Counted from the stretch's first letter, positions 40,501 through 49,930 are shown. The stretch: 64,000 nt of DNA from Limnephilus marmoratus (GCA_917880885.1 OU862920.1:42877019-42941018); one strand, 5' to 3'. The notes: generated by a model from the sequence alone, not told the origin. Made by a program: numbers and translations.

Positions 40501-41502
40501 CAGAAGAGAGGACAGCAGGTCGGGGCCAGTCAGGAGTTCATCGTTCAGCGATGTCCCTTTACATCGGCTGGCGGCGTCGAACACAACCCTTATCTTCCCT
40601 GGTTTGTTCGGGTTGGTGACGGCGAAGTGGGGAAGATACCACTTTCGCGGGGCAGGGAGCGATGCCTCATCTGGGGAGAGGCGTCGGGCGTACCCTTTGG
40701 TGACGAGTTGGGCCATCTTGTCGGTGTACGCCGCTGCCAGGTTGGTGTCCGCAGCCAGCTTCCTCTCGAGGGACTGGAGCCGCTTCAGCGCACATTGCCG
40801 ATTGTCGGGCAGTATGGCGTCAGGGTGTCTCCAGAGGAGACCAGTTTCCCACCGCCCAGTTGCGAGGGGGCGGGTGGTCTTCTCCATTAATGCCATGGCT
40901 TTGGCGTCCATGGCATCGACTCTGGCCGCAGACGTAACGCCGAGGGAGTCGACCGCAAAGTTGGAGTTTACCAACTCCCTCAGGCGAGCATCTGCGGCGG
41001 TCTCTGACTGGAGGGCCAGTGTGGTAGCTGGCCCGTCATTGTTGAGGTTTGATCCTCCGTGAGCGACCCACCCCAAAGCGGTCCGTGACACTATGCGGGT
41101 AGTGTTGTTTCGACGGACCTCACTTGATATAATAAGGTGGGCATTATCTTGCCCGATCAAGAGTTTTGGGGTGACGCGTCGTCCAGGAACGCGCTGCTCC
41201 GGCAGGCTCAGGTCCGCTATGGTGTTGGCGGTGATGGTGAAGGTGGTCTCCAGACCAGTGCCCCGGACCATCAGCTTCACGCGTTGGGAGTGGGCGTCGG
41301 AGCTGCACAATCCCCTCGCTCCATGCAGCCGCAGGTGTTGGACCGGGCCATGGGCGCCGATCTGCGTCGCGGTGTCAGCGTCGATGAGGGTTATGGTGGA
41401 ACCCGAATCCAACAACGCGAATGATGACACTTGCCCCCCGGTAGGGCCACGCAACACGACCGGCACTACCGCCAACAACACGCGGCAGTCCTCTGTCTGG
41501 CG
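37561..41502 (-). CDS. pol: BEL/Pao pol: protease, reverse transcriptase, RNase H, integrase
   Basis: The frame begins directly after the UGA that closes gag (41505-41503) and runs 1,313 codons to a TAG. No ATG starts it; the first near-cognate codon is a GTG at 41481. Domains in order are a Pao aspartic protease (LLDSGSTITLID, near 41410), RT with KIRVVFDAAS and catalytic YMDDYLD (near 40220), RNase H (LFCDASEQACCAIAYF, near 39690), an HHCC zinc-binding integrase N-terminus (CPTCRL), and an integrase core with LDFFGP, YSDNGTNF and AWERLI, which hold the D-D-E triad. A BEL/Pao-type C-terminal domain follows (LTPNHFLIGS, SWPRGRI). All catalytic residues are seen and nothing else interrupts it. 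Because it lies in frame with gag, expression would be as a fusion by readthrough, or the UGA is a recent nonsense mutation. Confidence 0.95.
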   Translation of the reverse strand, partial: RQTEDCRVLLAVVPVVLRGPTGGQVSSFALLDSGSTITLIDADTATQIGAHGPVQHLRLHGARGLCSSDAHSQRVKLMVRGTGLETTFTITANTIADLSLPEQRVPGRRVTPKLLIGQDNAHLIISSEVRRNNTTRIVSRTALGWVAHGGSNLNNDGPATTLALQSETAADARLRELVNSNFAVDSLGVTSAARVDAMDAKAMALMEKTTRPLATGRWETGLLWRHPDAILPDNRQCALKRLQSLERKLAADTNLAAAYTDKMAQLVTKGYARRLSPDEASLPAPRKWYLPHFAVTNPNKPGKIRVVFDAASRCKGTSLNDELLTGPDLLSSLLGNILRFREGSVAIAADIQEMFLRIQIRKEDQPSQLYLWRSPTKREPDTYQLASMMFGATCSPSSAQYVRDRVAGQYEDQYPAAAAAIRSRFYMDDYLDAVDSPDDAAALVRDVRSLLAKGGFHLTNWASNSQDVLAGVPPGDRATSTVAINSGCSETERVLGLVWDPSTDRFLYSFLETVSPEEATRPTKRQLLSIVMKIFDPVGFVACLTIRSKILLQAVWRSTVGWDDLITPEHAERWRDWMSLLQESSISIPRQSLQRKTSSVTMHLFCDASEQACCAIAYFVEEVQGALQATFIASKCKVAPLKPLSIPRLELQSALMAARLAKTIRLESQARIAATIFWTDSTTVLCWLRTDPRTYSAFVSNRLGEIDELTSIANWRWVPTKQNPADIGTRDLELPDLSLQGRWFRGPTFLTTPESDWPKERTLVKPDDQTLETRPQHFVGHIATAGEALPLVERFSSWHRLIRATAWMLRFVRRCRMGPNRPAEFTLRADELREAERRWVRRSQEDAFSTDLHTIRLGQALPAASRLISLAPFLGPDDVLRMGSRLRKLTGTTSVAKTPVILDGTDPYARLLIRHYHEKADHPSTEKTVAEIRCSFFILRLRTVSRKISHHCPTCRLRRSKPSPPLMGLLPSSRLAHHNRPFTHCGLDFFGPMEVTVGRHREKRYGALFTCLSTRAIHLELATSLSADSAIMAVQRMTARRGQPAVLYSDNGTNFHGADKEIRDAVESLQQDARMSDTIATKGVEWHFNTPLSPHMGGAWERLIRSVKKALSATLRERAPKEETLRTALAEAEFVVNSRPLTHISVDPRDEEPLTPNHFLIGSAGSRPHLSLYDNKEEEVCLRRQWRISQQLADMFWRRWLREYLPTLAARQKWHHLIDPLKAGDLVVIMDPALPRNSWPRGRIIEAIPAADGQVRTARVQTATGTYTRPAVKLAVITPGSAPAPTSTKPGPRTRQPRGTGRRGCRRPVRPNS

Positions 41503-41505
41503 TCA
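41465..41505 (-). promoter_or_regulatory. gag UGA stop with downstream hairpin (possible readthrough signal)
   Basis: The gag stop is UGA followed by C. After a 13-nt spacer comes an 8-bp stem (ACTGCCGC 41489-41482 with GCGGTAGT 41472-41465, one G-U pair) closing a 9-nt loop. Pol continues in the same frame. UGA-C context and a nearby downstream stem are known features of programmed stop readthrough; function here is inferred. Confidence 0.45.
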
Positions 41506-44403
41506 CATATGCACTTCACCGTTCACATTGCTCTCCCGGTGGAGCAAACGATGATGCGGGTGACGGCACTCACCCACACCACACCACACCTTTTCCTTAC
41601 AGTCCTTGGAGTGGTGTGGCTCCAGGCACTTCCGACACAGGTTGCACGCGCGCACAGTCTCCCACCGGAGGGTAAGTGATTTCGCAATAAATTCGCGGCA
41701 CTCACGGGTTTTATGTTGCTCACCGCACTGAGCGCACGCATTGTTTTTTCTATTGTCACTGTCACTATTCCTCTTTCCTGCCGGTGGTGGTGGGCGGTTG
41801 GCCGCTCCACCGGATGGCTTGTCCGCCGCACTGACGAGCACATTTTCCCGGCGCCCTCTGCCGGGCCGCAGGGGATCCACCATCCCGCTGAGCGGGATCA
41901 TGCCGGTGACGCTCCTGAGGAATGCTGCAAGCTCCATGATGGTGGACTGCGTCGTCTTGCCCAGGAGACGCAGCTCCAGCAGCCAGGCCATCCTCAGGGT
42001 GCAAGGCATCTTGGCGGTGATGTCAGCCAGCAGGGTGGGGTTGGTCAGGTAGCCCCCGGTCCGCAGCTCCCGCAGCGAGGTTACCAGGTTTTGGACCGTC
42101 CCTGAGAAGTCCGCGACATCCTCCAGGGTGGCTTCCGGTCCGAGGAAGGGTAGCTTCTTCACTTTGTCCAGCATCAGGTTGGCAATTGAACCCGAGCCTC
42201 CGTACCGCTCCTCCAAGGTCGCCACGATCTGGGGGACGCACTCCGGGTTCAGCAGGAGGGAGTAAACGTTCTCCCTGGCTTTCCCTTTCAGCGCCCGCTG
42301 CAATCTGATAAGGTTCTCGCTCATGGTCAGCTTGCAGGTTGCTGTGGATTGCTCATACTGAGCAAACCAAGCTGGCCATTCGAGGGGGTCCCCGGAGAAT
42401 GTGGGAAGGTCCTTGGCGGTGGACTGCCGGGCGACGAGAGCCGTCAATCTGATGTTGTCATCTAACGAGGGCCTGGGGCTGTCCTGGTCACGCGTGGAGC
42501 GGATGGCGTCAGCCAGCATGGTGCCGAACTGACGAACCCACTCGCCAGTGTGATGGGCAGTCTCGTCGGCGGTCGGCTGCGGAGGGAACAGCGGTGAGAA
42601 GCCCTGAGGTGTGGGCTGTGGTTGGGAGGCAGATGGTTCGCCATGGTAGGCGCCCTCGTAAGCACCAGAGTGTGCACCAGGAGGTGCTCCGGGGTAGGCG
42701 CCAGGGGGCGCTCCAGCATAGGCACCAGGGGGCGCGCCAGGGAGTGCACCAGGAGGCGCACCAGGGTAGGCACCAGGGTAGGCACCAGGGGGCGCGCCAG
42801 GGTGTGCACCAGGGGGTGCGCCAGGGTGTGCACCAGGAGGCGCACCAGGGTAGGCACCAGGGGGCGCGCCAGGGTGTGCACCGGAAGGCGCACCAGGATG
42901 GGCACCAGGGGGCGCACCAGGGTAGGCACCAGGGGGCACGCCAGGGTGTGCACCAGGAGGCGCACCAGGGTAGGCACCAGGGGGCGCGCCAGGGTGTGCA
43001 CCAGGAGGCGCACCAGGGTAGGCACCAGGGGGCGCGCCAGGGTGTGCACCGGAAGGCGCACCAGGGTGTGCACCAGGAGGAGCGCCAGGGTATGCACCAG
43101 GGGGCGCGCCAGGGTGTGCACCAGGAGGAGCGCCAGGGTGTGCACCAGGAGGAGCGCCAGGGTATGCACCAGGGGGCGCGCCAGGGTGTGCACCAGGAGG
43201 AGCGCCAGGGTGTGCACCAGGAGGAGCGCCAGGGTATGCACCAGGGGGCGCGCCAGGGTGTGCACCAGGAGGCGCACCGGGGTAGGCACCAGGGGGCGCG
43301 CCAGGGTGTGCACCAGGAGGAGCGCCAGGGTATGCACCAGGAGGAGCGCCAGGGTATGCACCAGGGGGCGCGCCAGGGTGTGCACCAGGAGGAGCGCCAG
43401 GGTGTGCACCAGGAGGAGCGCCAGGGTATGCACCAGGGGGCGCGCCAGGGTGTGCACCAGGAGGCGCACCGGGGTAGGCACCAGGGGGCGCGCCAGGGTG
43501 TGCACCAGGAGGAGCGCCAGGGTGTGCACCAGGAGGAGCGCCAGGGTATGCACCAGGGGGCGCGCCAGGGTGTGCACCAGGAGGAGCGCCAGGGTGTGCA
43601 CCAGGAGGAGCGCCAGGGTGTGCACCAGGAGGAGCGCCAGGGTATGCACCAGGGGGCGCGCCAGGGTGTGCACCAGGAGGCGCACCGGGGTAGGCACCAG
43701 GGGGCGCGCCAGGGTGTGCACCAGGAGGAGCGCCAGGGTGTGCACCAGGAGGAGCGCCAGGGTATGCACCAGGGGGCGCGCCAGGGTGTGCACCAGGAGG
43801 AGCGCCAGGGTGTGCACCAGGAGGAGCGCCAGGGTATGCACCAGGGGGCGCGCCAGGGTGTGCACCAGGAGGCGCACCGGGGTAGGCACCAGGGGGCGCG
43901 CCAGGGTGTGCACCAGGAGGAGCGCCAGGGTGTGCACCAGGAGGAGCGCCAGGGTATGCACCAGGGGGCGCGCCAGGGTGTGCACCAGGAGGCGCACCGG
44001 GGAGGTACTGCGTCGCGGTGGGGATGGATGCGAGCAGCGCGTCAAGCCGCCTGCTCATCACTCGGTTAGCCCTCCGGAGCTGCCTGACGGTGTCCTCTGT
44101 TGTGGTGGAGTCATCCTCTGCATCCGAGGACGGTGCGCTGTCAGGGCTGGCATGATGTGTGTCGGCAGGGCTGGCCGCGTGCGGGTCGGCAGGGGTAGCC
44201 CTGGCCTCAGGGTTGGCTTCGCTGGCCCTTGCAGGGGCCACCACTGGTTCCGCGTCGGGTTGAGGGTGAGGGCCCGCAGGGCCGGCAGGGGCAGCCCTGG
44301 CCGCAGGGTTGGCTTCGCTGGCCCTTGCAGGGGCCACCACTGGTTCCGCGTCGGGTTGTGAGTCCGAGCTCGAGGCTCGGCGACCGCTTCGCAGGGACGG
44401 CAT
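41503..44403 (-). CDS. gag: BEL/Pao gag with long proline-rich octapeptide repeat
   Basis: A 966-codon frame starting at ATG 44403. The N-terminal third (to about residue 132) is low in complexity, with a duplicated 'QPDAEPVVAPARASEANP' unit and a short amphipathic stretch (VRQLRRANRVMSRRLDALL). Residues about 132-583 are some 56 tandem octapeptides PGAPPGAH or PGAPPGAY. A capsid-like region typical of Pao gags follows (FSGDPLEWPAWFAQYE, LKGKARENVYSLL, TLEERYGG). Zinc-knuckle motifs of the form CX2CX3HX4C lie near 886 and 920, with a further Cys/His cluster (CGVGECRHPHHRLLH) at the C-terminus. Gag would package the RNA in particles. The repeat block is far longer than I would expect for this family. 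Confidence 0.93.
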   Translation of the reverse strand: MPSLRSGRRASSSDSQPDAEPVVAPARASEANPAARAAPAGPAGPHPQPDAEPVVAPARASEANPEARATPADPHAASPADTHHASPDSAPSSDAEDDSTTTEDTVRQLRRANRVMSRRLDALLASIPTATQYLPGAPPGAHPGAPPGAYPGAPPGAHPGAPPGAHPGAPPGAYPGAPPGAHPGAPPGAYPGAPPGAHPGAPPGAHPGAPPGAYPGAPPGAHPGAPPGAHPGAPPGAYPGAPPGAHPGAPPGAYPGAPPGAHPGAPPGAHPGAPPGAHPGAPPGAYPGAPPGAHPGAPPGAHPGAPPGAYPGAPPGAHPGAPPGAYPGAPPGAHPGAPPGAHPGAPPGAYPGAPPGAYPGAPPGAHPGAPPGAYPGAPPGAHPGAPPGAYPGAPPGAHPGAPPGAHPGAPPGAYPGAPPGAHPGAPPGAHPGAPPGAYPGAPPGAHPGAPSGAHPGAPPGAYPGAPPGAHPGAPPGAYPGAPPGAHPGVPPGAYPGAPPGAHPGAPSGAHPGAPPGAYPGAPPGAHPGAPPGAHPGAPPGAYPGAYPGAPPGALPGAPPGAYAGAPPGAYPGAPPGAHSGAYEGAYHGEPSASQPQPTPQGFSPLFPPQPTADETAHHTGEWVRQFGTMLADAIRSTRDQDSPRPSLDDNIRLTALVARQSTAKDLPTFSGDPLEWPAWFAQYEQSTATCKLTMSENLIRLQRALKGKARENVYSLLLNPECVPQIVATLEERYGGSGSIANLMLDKVKKLPFLGPEATLEDVADFSGTVQNLVTSLRELRTGGYLTNPTLLADITAKMPCTLRMAWLLELRLLGKTTQSTIMELAAFLRSVTGMIPLSGMVDPLRPGRGRRENVLVSAADKPSGGAANRPPPPAGKRNSDSDNRKNNACAQCGEQHKTRECREFIAKSLTLRWETVRACNLCRKCLEPHHSKDCKEKVWCGVGECRHPHHRLLHRESNVNGEVHM
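42655..44008 (-). repeat. 24-bp coding minisatellite inside gag
   Basis: About 56 units of 24 bp encode alternating PGAPPGAH and PGAPPGAY. Higher-order 48- and 72-bp patterns (H-H-Y, H-Y) suggest growth by unequal exchange or template slippage. The plus strand is rich in GGG and GGGGG runs. The unit length, a multiple of three without stops in any frame, also creates long spurious frames on both strands. Confidence 0.95.
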
Positions 44404-44426
44404 CTCGGGACGTCACTGGAAAGCGT

Positions 44427-44466
44427 GAAGACGTGAAGACGTGAAGACGTGAAGGCGTGAAGACGG
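44427..44466 (-). repeat. Short tandem repeat in gag leader
   Basis: Five near-identical 9-bp units (GAAGACGTG on the plus strand) lie between the primer site and the gag start codon. Confidence 0.85.
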
Positions 44467-44467
44467 G

Positions 44468-44485
44468 ATCCGGCTCGAAGGACCA
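44468..44485 (-). other. Primer binding site, tRNA-Tyr
   Basis: On the minus strand TGGTCCTTCGAGCCGGAT directly follows the 5' LTR. It is complementary to an insect tRNA-Tyr 3' end, which reads ATCCGGCTCGAAGGA plus CCA. Confidence 0.88.
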
Positions 44486-45574
44486 TGTACGGGACAGGCA
44501 CTGTAGTCGCCCGCCGCGCAGACGATGAAGTGGGAAGTTGCCGGCTGGCCGTTTCGACGCCTAGGGAGAAAGGGAAAAAAATGGTAGGGAGATGGAAAAG
44601 TGGGGAAAAAGTGAGGGAAAAATGGGGAGAAATTGCAGGGAAAAATGGATCGATGGCGAGGGGAAGAAGGGAGGTAGAGCGGGGTAGAGGGGTAACCTGC
44701 GCCTTGATAAAGGCGTTTCGAAAGTGTATGCAGGAGTCTTCTGGGTGGGCGGTTCGGCCAGGGCCAAGAAGAAGTCCAAGTTGCAGTAGTAGATCGGAGC
44801 AGGCAGGAGAGAAGGCGAGAGATGCTGATGTGGTGATGAGATCTGGAGCTCTGCCGATCTGGCGAAATGTCGGCCGTATTTAAAGGGCTCTCAGCCGGGA
44901 GTCTGCCCATAGAAGGCCCTTTTTTCATCTCAATTCTCAGAACTGAGATGAGTTCTTAGAAATCTCATTGTCTAGAGTTGAAAACGCCACTGCGTTCGTT
45001 CCGCTGTTGCGTAACGAAGCAAAAAACGCCACACCGTTCAATCTCGCCCTACACTCTGCGCTTCTCCGATATTTGTTTATTTATGAGTTTGCACAATTTT
45101 GAGACATATTTAGAAGAATTTGAGACATATTTAGACAATTTGTGCAAATTGAAATGAAACAAGGTTGCACAAATTGGACACATAGAAGTAGGCTCTGCAT
45201 AAAATTGAATTTGCGCAAATGTTGTAGGTATGTACAACAGCCCAAGAAGGCTTTGCACAAATCACAATTTTATGCAAAGTAGTTAGATAAGTAATGTGTA
45301 GGTTTATACACATGAGATAAGATCAAAGATATAGTTTTATGTTAATGACAGAGCTTTGCGTAAATTGGATCTGCGCGAAGGTTTGTATAGAAACGGATTC
45401 GCACAGATCGAATTCACTCAAAGGGAAAAGGTTAAAAATAAATGGAGATGAAGGTGGGGTCAAGCGTTGTTCTTTTGTCTTTAAACCGACTGCTATGACC
45501 CCTAATTAATTTTATTATTGTAAACATGAAAATATTATAAACTTAAACATAATCTTAAATCTACGTCCGGTACA
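44486..45574 (-). repeat. 5' LTR of the BEL/Pao element
   Basis: Promoter-bearing LTR. A TATA-like TTTAAATA lies on the minus strand at 44884-44877, leaving roughly 390 bp for R-U5 before the primer site. The first part (U3) contains repeated 'TTTGTGCAAATT/TTTGCGCAAAT'-type motifs. Confidence 0.96.
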
Positions 45575-46023
45575 ATATCCGTAATAAGCATGCTGCGTCA
45601 TTTTCGATGTTGCCTAGTACATTCTTGAACGACCGAGACCCCTGAAGCGTAATGGTAGATATGGGAATTTCACTTCTGGTTCGATCATCGTCACAACGGG
45701 CTAGTTAATTTTAATTGCGAACAATCGTTTGTTTTCGGTGTACTAGAGTCACTGTCTCCAGATTCTACGACCATGTTTGGCGTGACACGTGTATTCGTAT
45801 ATTTCCCTACACAAATGATTTTTCAATTTCAATAAAGTTTCGATCTCAAAACGTTACAATTACATCCGCGATACAAATTGACCGTACTATCATCATTGGC
45901 GTACCTACTAAACTATTATAACTTTTTTGAACATTACGTTTTATCTTTTTAAGACGACTAAGAAATTGAATAATTCATACAGTATACAAAAACTGAAATC
46001 AATCCATTCGATACCAAAGTTTA

Positions 46024-46207
46024 TTGAAGTGAAACATCTTTAGCAATAAAAATAGACAAACAAATACATCTATAGGATTTAGCCTGCGAGAGAATGAGAT
46101 AGTATAATCGGTCTCCTTTTTGTGCGGTGCTTCGTAGCCTCCCCATTCTTGTCTGCTTTAGTTTTCTGAAGTTTTCACTTCTACCGAGTGTGAAATTGCA
46201 CACTCTT
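46024..46207 (-). repeat. Family B repeat with internal deletion
   Basis: Starts TTGAAGTGAAACATCTTTAGC, skips about 45 bp of the usual sequence, and ends 'CTTCTACCGAGTGTGAAATTG' CACACTC. Confidence 0.75.
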
Positions 46208-46298
46208 TTTTTTTCACGTTTAATTCGTACGAACATGCTTGCATAATTCTTAAGCAACCAATTTTCACGGTGGGAATATAACCATGGTTTATTTCTCA

Positions 46299-46605
46299 CT
46301 AGCAGACCGGGCCACACGTTACTGTGGCTAACGAAACACAACGCCATTACCCAATCTTTACAAAATCCACACCACCCGCTTGCCAGCTGTTCGCAGCCCG
46401 ATGCCTGAATTGAATATTTGAATTTCTCCGCTTTTCTCTTCTATAGTAAGCATGTATTATACATATAATCCTCTTGAATAAACATGTATTCATCTTGAAT
46501 CACTCTATCTATTGGTGAAAACCGCGTGAAAATCCGTTGCGTAGTTTAAAAGATCTATGCGCGTATACATTTTGAGCGACTTCATTTTATATTATGTGAT
46601 GATAA
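46299..46605 (-). mobile_element. Non-autonomous Helitron (minus strand)
   Basis: The plus strand begins A|CTAGCAGACCGGGCCACACG, the inverse of a Helitron 3' end. The 5' end region at 46513-46600 contains 'TTGGTGAAAACCGCGTGAAA' and ends near 'GACTTCATTTTATATTATG'. A close relative is at 62363-62640. Confidence 0.75.
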
Positions 46606-46804
46606 TGTGAGTTATAAAAATTGAAAGAAATGTCTCATCGTGAAAAGGCAAGAGAATGAAAGGTTTCAATGATTTTATAGGATCATGGTTCTTACTTTTG
46701 TTGTCATTTCGATGGTCGTTAAGTACCACTTGAGCTCGAGAGAAGATGCGAACATTATTATATAGGGGTAGTCACTTGGACCAATAACTTTCTTAGATTT
46801 ATTA

Positions 46805-46870
46805 TTTTATTTTAAATCGTCCTTAAGGGGCCAGCCGAGGAATCGAACACGATGCCAACTCAGCCACAAA
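46805..46870 (-). repeat. tRNA-like SINE fragment (family F)
   Basis: Contains GGCCAGCCGAGGAATCGAAC, the inverse of a B-box region (GTTCGATTCCTCGGC), and a shared downstream phrase with 28255. Confidence 0.45.
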
Positions 46871-47365
46871 CCAATCATGTGAATAGTGATAATGAAAATA
46901 AAACTAAATTTATTTTCATTATTATTTGAAAAGTTACGTTCTTGGTAGGTTTATCGAACTTTCAAAGATTCTGTATTTTTATGTAAACTGTTAGGCTTCG
47001 TATAAAACGCGGGTCGAACCTTCGTTCCGAACTGGAAAAACGAACTGGGAAAGGAATGAAACAACTAAGAGCAGCGTTCAGCGCCTCTCGCGGTTGCTTC
47101 GTTTCTTTATTTTTTCTTGGCTTAGCTTGCAAATGTTCACAAATGTACAGCAGCATTAGGCTAAGGAAGGTAGATTTGGGTTCGGTGTGGTTATGATAAG
47201 AATCAATAGTTGGTTTCTTGGGAGATTAAAAAGATTATTTGAATAAGTACATACCTATAAATGTGTAATGGGATTACGTTAGGTTATGGCTGGACATGTT
47301 GGGTTAGGTTTAATTAACGCACGTTGCGTTAAGTAAGGTTAGATTGTGATGGTTTTTGTCCGTCA

Positions 47366-47589
47366 GGTGCTTTATATCACCAGACCAAAGGAGACTTGGG
47401 TGGGACTGTGGATTTATCGTATTATATTGGAACCTAGTACCCGTGAAATAAATACATTTATAATGCTATATCATTCTCTCGCAGGCGAAATCCTATAAAT
47501 GTATGTGTTTGTGGGCTCTTTTTAATGTCGCTCGCTTCCGTTTCATCGAGTTTCAAATCACAACGGTGCTAAAGAAGTTTCACTTCAAA
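47366..47589 (+). repeat. Family B composite with a foreign left part
   Basis: 47366-47470 (GTGCTTTATATCACCAGACC ... GTGAAATAAATA) matches 53080-53172 and precedes the family B right half, starting at 'ATCATTCTCTCGCAGGC'. The normal family B left half is missing. Confidence 0.7.
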
Positions 47590-47737
47590 AATTAAAGTAG
47601 ACCAGAGTGGGCAGGCTCTCGCAGGCTAACCCCTACAGATAGATGTATGTGTTTGTTTCTTTTTAGTAATGCTTTTTCGCTTCATCTAGTTTCAAATCAC
47701 AACGATGTTAAAGAAGTTTTCACTTCAAAAAGGTAAT
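47590..47737 (+). repeat. Family B repeat, internally deleted
   Basis: Jumps from 'AAGTAGACCAGAGTGGGCAGG' directly to 'CTCGCAGGCTAA', then runs to the element end. Head-to-tail with the copy before it. Confidence 0.7.
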
Positions 47738-47739
47738 TA

Positions 47740-49005
47740 TGCAAGGGTTTCGGTCAGGGTTGGTTGCGATGATGTCAGGTTAGGTTTAGGTTAGATAAGG
47801 TAAAGGTAGTTTAATAATTTAGATAGTGACCGGGAAACAATCAATGTGATACAAAAATGTTCGTCTACTTATGAATATAATACTAGATTATAAAGTATTC
47901 CTAGCAAAACTTATGAAAAATAGTTTAACTAATTTATCATTAATTATTTTTTTGGTTATAAAAAGCGGGTTATGAACGAATTTTAAAGATAGGATTCAAC
48001 TAAAAAAAATGTGCAGATTTCCAGGAAAGAATTGACAAAAATACCGCTCTCTAGCCCGCTTACTAGATTCCTTTAACAACTTCTAATCCGCAATATCAGT
48101 GATATATAATAAAAATAAATAAAAATAAAATACCTTTGATGTCGTTTACGCGTAGCATTGTGATATTATGTTGTTATTTATTATTAACTGAACATTCAAC
48201 TTGTCAAACATGCAAATCATCTCAACATAAATCACAATACACAGATAATTTCGAAAATCTAAGCATCTGACCATGAATGGTATAAAATCGATTGTTTATT
48301 TTCTTCCATGTCATATCTGTTTCATATATATGACATGGATGGAGATTTACATACTTTTTTATTTGAAGGACATATTATTTATTATTCATTATTCATGTGT
48401 CATGCTTTACGGTTTTATAACGCTTCTGCGTGCTACAATACTATTAAGAAAAAACGTTTTGTCGGTCAATCGGTATCCTACATAAATAAAAGAAAGGTTT
48501 GCAGCTGATAAAAGTTTTGCTTTAAAATTAAACGTTTATTACTCTTTCCATGAATTTTATTATAACAATATTGTTTTTCTTAACTTTTCAGTCTGATTTT
48601 TCAGTTCCTTAAATCTGAATAGTTTCATCTGCGTGGGCTTATTTGAAAATTGTTCGAGAATATTAAGTTGCCTGTTCAATGAAAATGCCTTATGTGTTTA
48701 TGGTTTTGTTATTTTTACCCAGATTCCATGAAGCACTCTATAAAAGTTTTCTTGGTCGGTGTTCTTATGCTTTGGATTTTGTTTACTTTGACCTTCTACT
48801 TTTCGAAAGTGCCTCGCTCATTATTTTAGCGATATTCCAGAACATTTTACGGTGTCAATTTCTAAATGTTAAATTTTGCCGATCATGAGTTAGTGATGCA
48901 ATTTCCTTATGAATTTGTGCACTGCTCCTGTTTCAATAGAGAAACAACTTATGTCCTGCCAAACTAGACAATTAGTTTCAAGTTTGGCAGGGAGAGCATA
49001 ATCTA
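47740..49005. other. No feature recognised
   Basis: AT-rich. Frames of 66-70 codons at 48273-48508 and 48679-48888 lack motifs. Degenerate GGTTAGG-like phrases occur at 47770-47810. Confidence 0.45.
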
Positions 49006-49009
49006 TAGC

Positions 49010-49930
49010 AGGGTCAGTGGGTCAACAATACCCAAGTTTTCGTCAATACCGGGAGAAGTAAAGAGCTTCAGAATAGACTGTAGTAAAAATTTCATTAGAA
49101 ATTATTTGTTTAGCGTCCGCGTTCCTGTATCATTGAAGACGGTGAACCAAGATTTCCTTTTTTAATGTAAATCCATAGACATCCAAATTTAATACACGAG
49201 AAGATACAGATGAGGGGTAAAACCAAACTATGGGGGCGGCGAAGAGGGGAAAGATGACTGTGATTCGTTAAAAAATCAATCTGGCAGTATATCTGGCATC
49301 TCGCATTATAATATCACCATTCAGTTCTTAAAAGCAAAATCCGCTTTCGAATGAATAGACCTTTTTACATGGGAGCGCGAATTGCTCGCCACGTTATTAA
49401 CATATTTGCGTAGTCCAAATGCGGCAAAGTAAAGTTCGCCCCTTTTCACAGACGCATATTTTGTTGCCGTTTTTTGTTAAGACCCTTTTACAAATGTTTC
49501 ATAATTTACTTATCCCTGTAACCAGCGACGAGCTCACTCGAGAACCGCCCACATTCGGTGTTCGACATATTTTAGGGTATTAATGTATAGCACAAGCTAT
49601 CATTTTTGCCATGTTATTTCGTAAAATATACGATGTGTGCTCGACGCTGGTACGGACAAGAATGATGACGTCACATTTTTTAGATTCAAGCGAGGCTCTC
49701 GTAAGCCCAGCCGGCTCCATGGAACCGTTATGGGGAGGGGGAAATAATACGCTTTTATCACTTAGGGGAGGTATAGGCTTCAGATATATTCATATATCCA
49801 TGTGTAAATCATTATACGACATAAGTCTATGAAAATGACATACTTTTAACCTTTCTACGCCAAATTTTGGTGGTAGGTTGCTTTCGAAAAGAAGTTGACC
49901 CACTGTTGACAGTTTTGACCCACTGACCCT
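49010..49930. mobile_element. Possible TIR element, about 920 bp
   Basis: Matching inverted ends (AGGGTCAGTGGGTCAA at 49010 and TTTTGACCCACTGACCC ending 49929). The 'TTGACCCACTGTTGAC' phrase near the right end is a second partial copy. No clear target duplication, so classification is open. Confidence 0.5.

Larger units (their letters stand above)
36443..45574 (-). mobile_element. Complete BEL/Pao LTR retrotransposon, 9,132 bp
   Basis: Direct repeats 36443-37531 (3' LTR) and 44486-45574 (5' LTR), each 1,089 bp, start TGT and end ACA. They are flanked by a 5-bp duplication ATATC (36438-36442 and 45575-45579). A tRNA-Tyr primer site, gag, pol and a purine tract lie in order on the minus strand. 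The pol domain order (protease, RT, RNase H, integrase) is that of BEL/Pao. No envelope frame is present. The LTRs look identical in every stretch compared, so insertion is recent. Confidence 0.97.

Noticed and set aside
41713..42105. Plus-strand frames opposite gag and pol (37712-42105)
   Set aside because: Antisense shadows of the intact retrotransposon frames.
42462..44361. Long open frames on both strands across gag (about 490-580 codons) besides gag itself
   Set aside because: They come from the 24-bp repeat, whose units have no stop in any frame; the products are simple repeats without domains.
47760..47815. Interstitial insect telomere repeats (TTAGG)
   Set aside because: Only a few imperfect GGTTAGG-like phrases with irregular spacing.
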